Source: Paenibacillus stellifer
GTDB taxonomy: Bacteria > Bacillota > Bacilli > Paenibacillales > Paenibacillaceae
Assembly: GCF_000758685.1 (NCBI RefSeq)
Contig: NZ_CP009286.1
Span: 3,006,501 to 3,070,500 of the forward strand
Length of the DNA: 64,000 nucleotides
Direction: 5' to 3'
Under the pieces are notes generated by a model. It was given only the letters and a program-made list of their open reading frames with translations, was not told the origin of the DNA and ran no database searches. The position numbers and the translations under genes were made by a program. Below are positions 61,914-64,000 of this stretch, piece by piece (position 1 is the stretch's first letter; every line of letters begins with the position of its first letter).

Positions 61914-63191
61914 ATGAATACAATATCTAAAAACAAAATTCCGTTTCAACCGCCATTTTTCTACGGATGGATCATAGTATTGATTGCCGGGCTTGGTCTA
62001 TTTTTCTCTGGACCCGGCCAGACTTACTCCATTTCCACTTTTATTAATGCATACATCGAACAAAATCATTGGAGCAGGTCGCTCATATCCAGCTTATATT
62101 CCGCAGCTACCTTTATGGCCGGGATGCTTTTATTTGTTGTAGGCAGGGCAGTGAATCGCTGGGGGCAGCGCAACGTTACATTCGTTGTAGCCATTATACT
62201 TGCTTTGGCTTGTTTTTGGAACAGCATGGCTTTTACTCCGATCATGCTCTTTTTTGGATTTTTTATGACCCGGCTTTTTGGCCAAGGATCAATGACACTT
62301 ATTCCTGTTACTTTAGTCTCGCAATGGTTCATCTCACACAGAGGTAGAGCTTTTAGCTTAATGACGATTGGTACTTTCGCCGGATCTTCATTTGTTCCGT
62401 TGATTAATACCTGGATAATTCAAGAGTGGGGAATCCGGGAGGCGTGGTTATTTTGGGGCGGGTTATTGAGTTTTATCTTTGCCCCGCTAGCCTTTTACTT
62501 CATTCGCAATACACCTGAATCTGTTGGTTTGTTGCCAGACAACCGGGTCCAATTGACCGGTACTACCGGACCTCAAGTGTTGGAGGAAAGCTGGACTTTA
62601 AATGAGGCTCTGCGGACAAGAATGTTCTGGCTTTTACTCGTTTGTGTAGGCATACCTGCAATGGTGAATACAGGGTTAACGTTTCATTTGATTTCAATCT
62701 TTGGCTCTAAAGGGATTGATGCTACTTTATCGGCATTTGTGCTTAGCCTCATGGCTTTAACTTCTTTTCCGGTATCTTTCATTTCCGGATTTGTGAATGA
62801 AAGATTTAAAACGAATTATATTCTTGCTGCTGTTTTTGTGGGTCAAGTGTTGACTATGCTCATATTAATTTACAGTCAAGATGCGGCAAGTGCGCTTGTT
62901 TTCGGTGTGGTACGGGGGATTGTCGCGGGCTTTGAGTCGATCACTTTAAACACCATTTGGCCCAATTATTATGGTAGATCCAGCATTGCTAATATTCAGG
63001 GAATTACCATGACTTCAACGGTTGTTTGCTCAGCTTTCGGACCTTTACCCTTTGGATTTGCATTTGATTATTTTGGAGGTTATGCAGAGATTCTCTGGAT
63101 CATGATCTTATTCCCGATACTGGGCTGTGTTTTCGCCATAATTAGCCCTAAACCCAAGAAAAGGAACGAGAAGGAAATACAAGAGAGTTAA
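61914..63191 (+). CDS. MFS transporter, monocarboxylate/OFA-like
   Basis: A 425-residue transporter of 12 helices. The start FFYGWIIVLIAGLGLFFSGP and the segment SRSLISSLYSAATFMAG are typical of the oxalate/formate and monocarboxylate-like MFS branch. Substrate unknown. A GGAGGT site precedes the ATG. Confidence 0.88.
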   Translation: MNTISKNKIPFQPPFFYGWIIVLIAGLGLFFSGPGQTYSISTFINAYIEQNHWSRSLISSLYSAATFMAGMLLFVVGRAVNRWGQRNVTFVVAIILALACFWNSMAFTPIMLFFGFFMTRLFGQGSMTLIPVTLVSQWFISHRGRAFSLMTIGTFAGSSFVPLINTWIIQEWGIREAWLFWGGLLSFIFAPLAFYFIRNTPESVGLLPDNRVQLTGTTGPQVLEESWTLNEALRTRMFWLLLVCVGIPAMVNTGLTFHLISIFGSKGIDATLSAFVLSLMALTSFPVSFISGFVNERFKTNYILAAVFVGQVLTMLILIYSQDAASALVFGVVRGIVAGFESITLNTIWPNYYGRSSIANIQGITMTSTVVCSAFGPLPFGFAFDYFGGYAEILWIMILFPILGCVFAIISPKPKKRNEKEIQES

Positions 63192-63382
63192 TTGTTCAGA
63201 AAGTAAAACTGCTTTTATTCACCTCGCTTCTTAGACCGCAAATTAATAAAATTTAAAATTGAAGAACCATTTTGGTTCCTTTTTGGGAATAAAGATGGTA
63301 AACTGATTTTATGGATTGAGTGCGGACTGACCTTTATGAGAGTTAAAGGTCATAAAAATATACCAATGAGGTGAGTGCTGAA

Positions 63383-64000
63383 GTGTTAGGCAAGTTAAGA
63401 AAAGATTGGTTTTCAAATGTCCGGGGAGATTTGCTCGCAGGCTTAGTGGTCGCCTTGGCCTTGATTCCCGAGGCGATTGCTTTTTCCATTATTGCAGGTG
63501 TAGATCCTATGGTCGGTTTGTATGCTTCCTTTTGTATTGCCGTTGTCACTGCTATTGTTGGTGGCCGTCCGGGTATGATTTCTGCTGCAACAGGAGCAAT
63601 GGCTTTGCTAATCGTACCACTCGTCAAAGAGCATGGCGTAAACTACTTATTAGCTGCAACGGTATTGACTGGTGTCATTCAGTGTATATTCGGACTGTTG
63701 AAAGTAGCTAAATTGATGAAATTTATTCCGCGTGCAGTGATGATCGGCTTTGTTAATGCTCTGGCTATTTTGATCTTTATGGCTCAAATTCCACATTTCG
63801 TTGGGATTTCTACCATGACTTATGTTTTTGTAGGCATTACCTTGCTCATAGTTTACGTATTGCCCAAGTTCTTTAAAGCTATTCCGGCTCCATTGATTGC
63901 AATTGTTCTATTAACCGCAGCTGCTATCGTATCTGGAATTAATTTAGGAACTGTCGGGGATCTTGGCAACATCACACAGTCCTTACCAATGTTCTTCATT
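63383..64000 (+). CDS. SulP family anion transporter, second copy, cut by the window end
   Basis: The frame is open from GTG 63383 to the end of the window (206 codons). It begins [20 protein letters not shown] and has [20 protein letters not shown] and [20 protein letters not shown], closely matching the protein at 56495. GAGGTGAG lies 7 bases before the start. The STAS domain, if present, is beyond the window. Confidence 0.9.
   Translation, partial: MLGKLRKDWFSNVRGDLLAGLVVALALIPEAIAFSIIAGVDPMVGLYASFCIAVVTAIVGGRPGMISAATGAMALLIVPLVKEHGVNYLLAATVLTGVIQCIFGLLKVAKLMKFIPRAVMIGFVNALAILIFMAQIPHFVGISTMTYVFVGITLLIVYVLPKFFKAIPAPLIAIVLLTAAAIVSGINLGTVGDLGNITQSLPMFFI

Overview
The window looks like chromosomal DNA of a low-to-mid GC, spore-forming Bacillota, most likely a Paenibacillus or close relative. 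The pointers are strong AGGAGG-type ribosome binding sites, frequent GTG/TTG starts, intrinsic terminators, OmpR-type two-component pairs, ACR3/ArsM arsenic genes, a second RNase J, SulP/UspA pairs and a GerMN-like fragment. The genus is inferred from gene style, not from a marker gene. No rRNA, tRNA or CRISPR array was seen.

Layout. 0.1-5.2 kb: a sensor kinase/regulator pair, a CDP-alcohol phosphatidyltransferase, a DedA protein, a broken hydrolase and two small conserved proteins. 5.2-8.5 kb: an arsenic island (arsR-acr3-tyrosine phosphatase, convergent with arsM-arsN1). 10.1-13.3 kb and 21.8-25.0 kb: two copies of a 3.17-kb module (secreted Met-rich peptide, response regulator, kinase, SHOCT protein, small protein). 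Between the copies lie transposon remnants, a ferritin-like gene, an ArsR/permease pair, a wrecked thioredoxin reductase, a MATE exporter and the bifunctional glutathione synthetase GshF.

25-50 kb is the core: a dense persulfide/thiosulfate sulfur island. It holds a CoA-disulfide reductase-rhodanese-TusA fusion with its ArsR regulator, a TusA-rhodanese fusion, two DsrE-family proteins, a rhodanese-persulfide dioxygenase fusion, a free TusA, TauE permeases, two CstR-type persulfide repressors, seven further rhodanese or rhodanese-like genes, a cytoplasmic SoxB-like enzyme, a second CoA-disulfide reductase, CcdA/TlpA/thioredoxin genes and a DUF302 protein. Nine near-identical 16-bp palindromes (consensus ATACCYATANGGGTAT) lie just upstream of these units and look like CstR operators, so the island appears to be one local regulon. 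It grew by duplication: two TauE-CstR-rhodanese blocks (one hit by a clean IS4-family insertion) and a tandem SoxB/CoADR/TlpA block in which each copy lost what the other kept.

50-64 kb: an ArsR/thioredoxin/permease remnant, a MarR-Lgt-MFS operon, a decayed antiporter, a serine-recombinase-like protein lacking its catalytic serine, a SulP-UspA pair, Nudix, RNase J, an excisionase-like protein, another UspA, an MFS transporter and a second SulP cut by the window end.

Working model (inference): sulfane sulfur is collected as low-molecular-weight persulfide (glutathione from GshF, or CoA). It is passed through rhodanese, TusA and DsrE carriers, oxidised by the dioxygenase or reduced by the CoA-disulfide reductases, and exported by TauE, with CstR derepressing the set when persulfides build up. 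Two rhodanese-like membrane proteins with serine in place of the catalytic cysteine, each followed by an active membrane rhodanese, are the least explained part.
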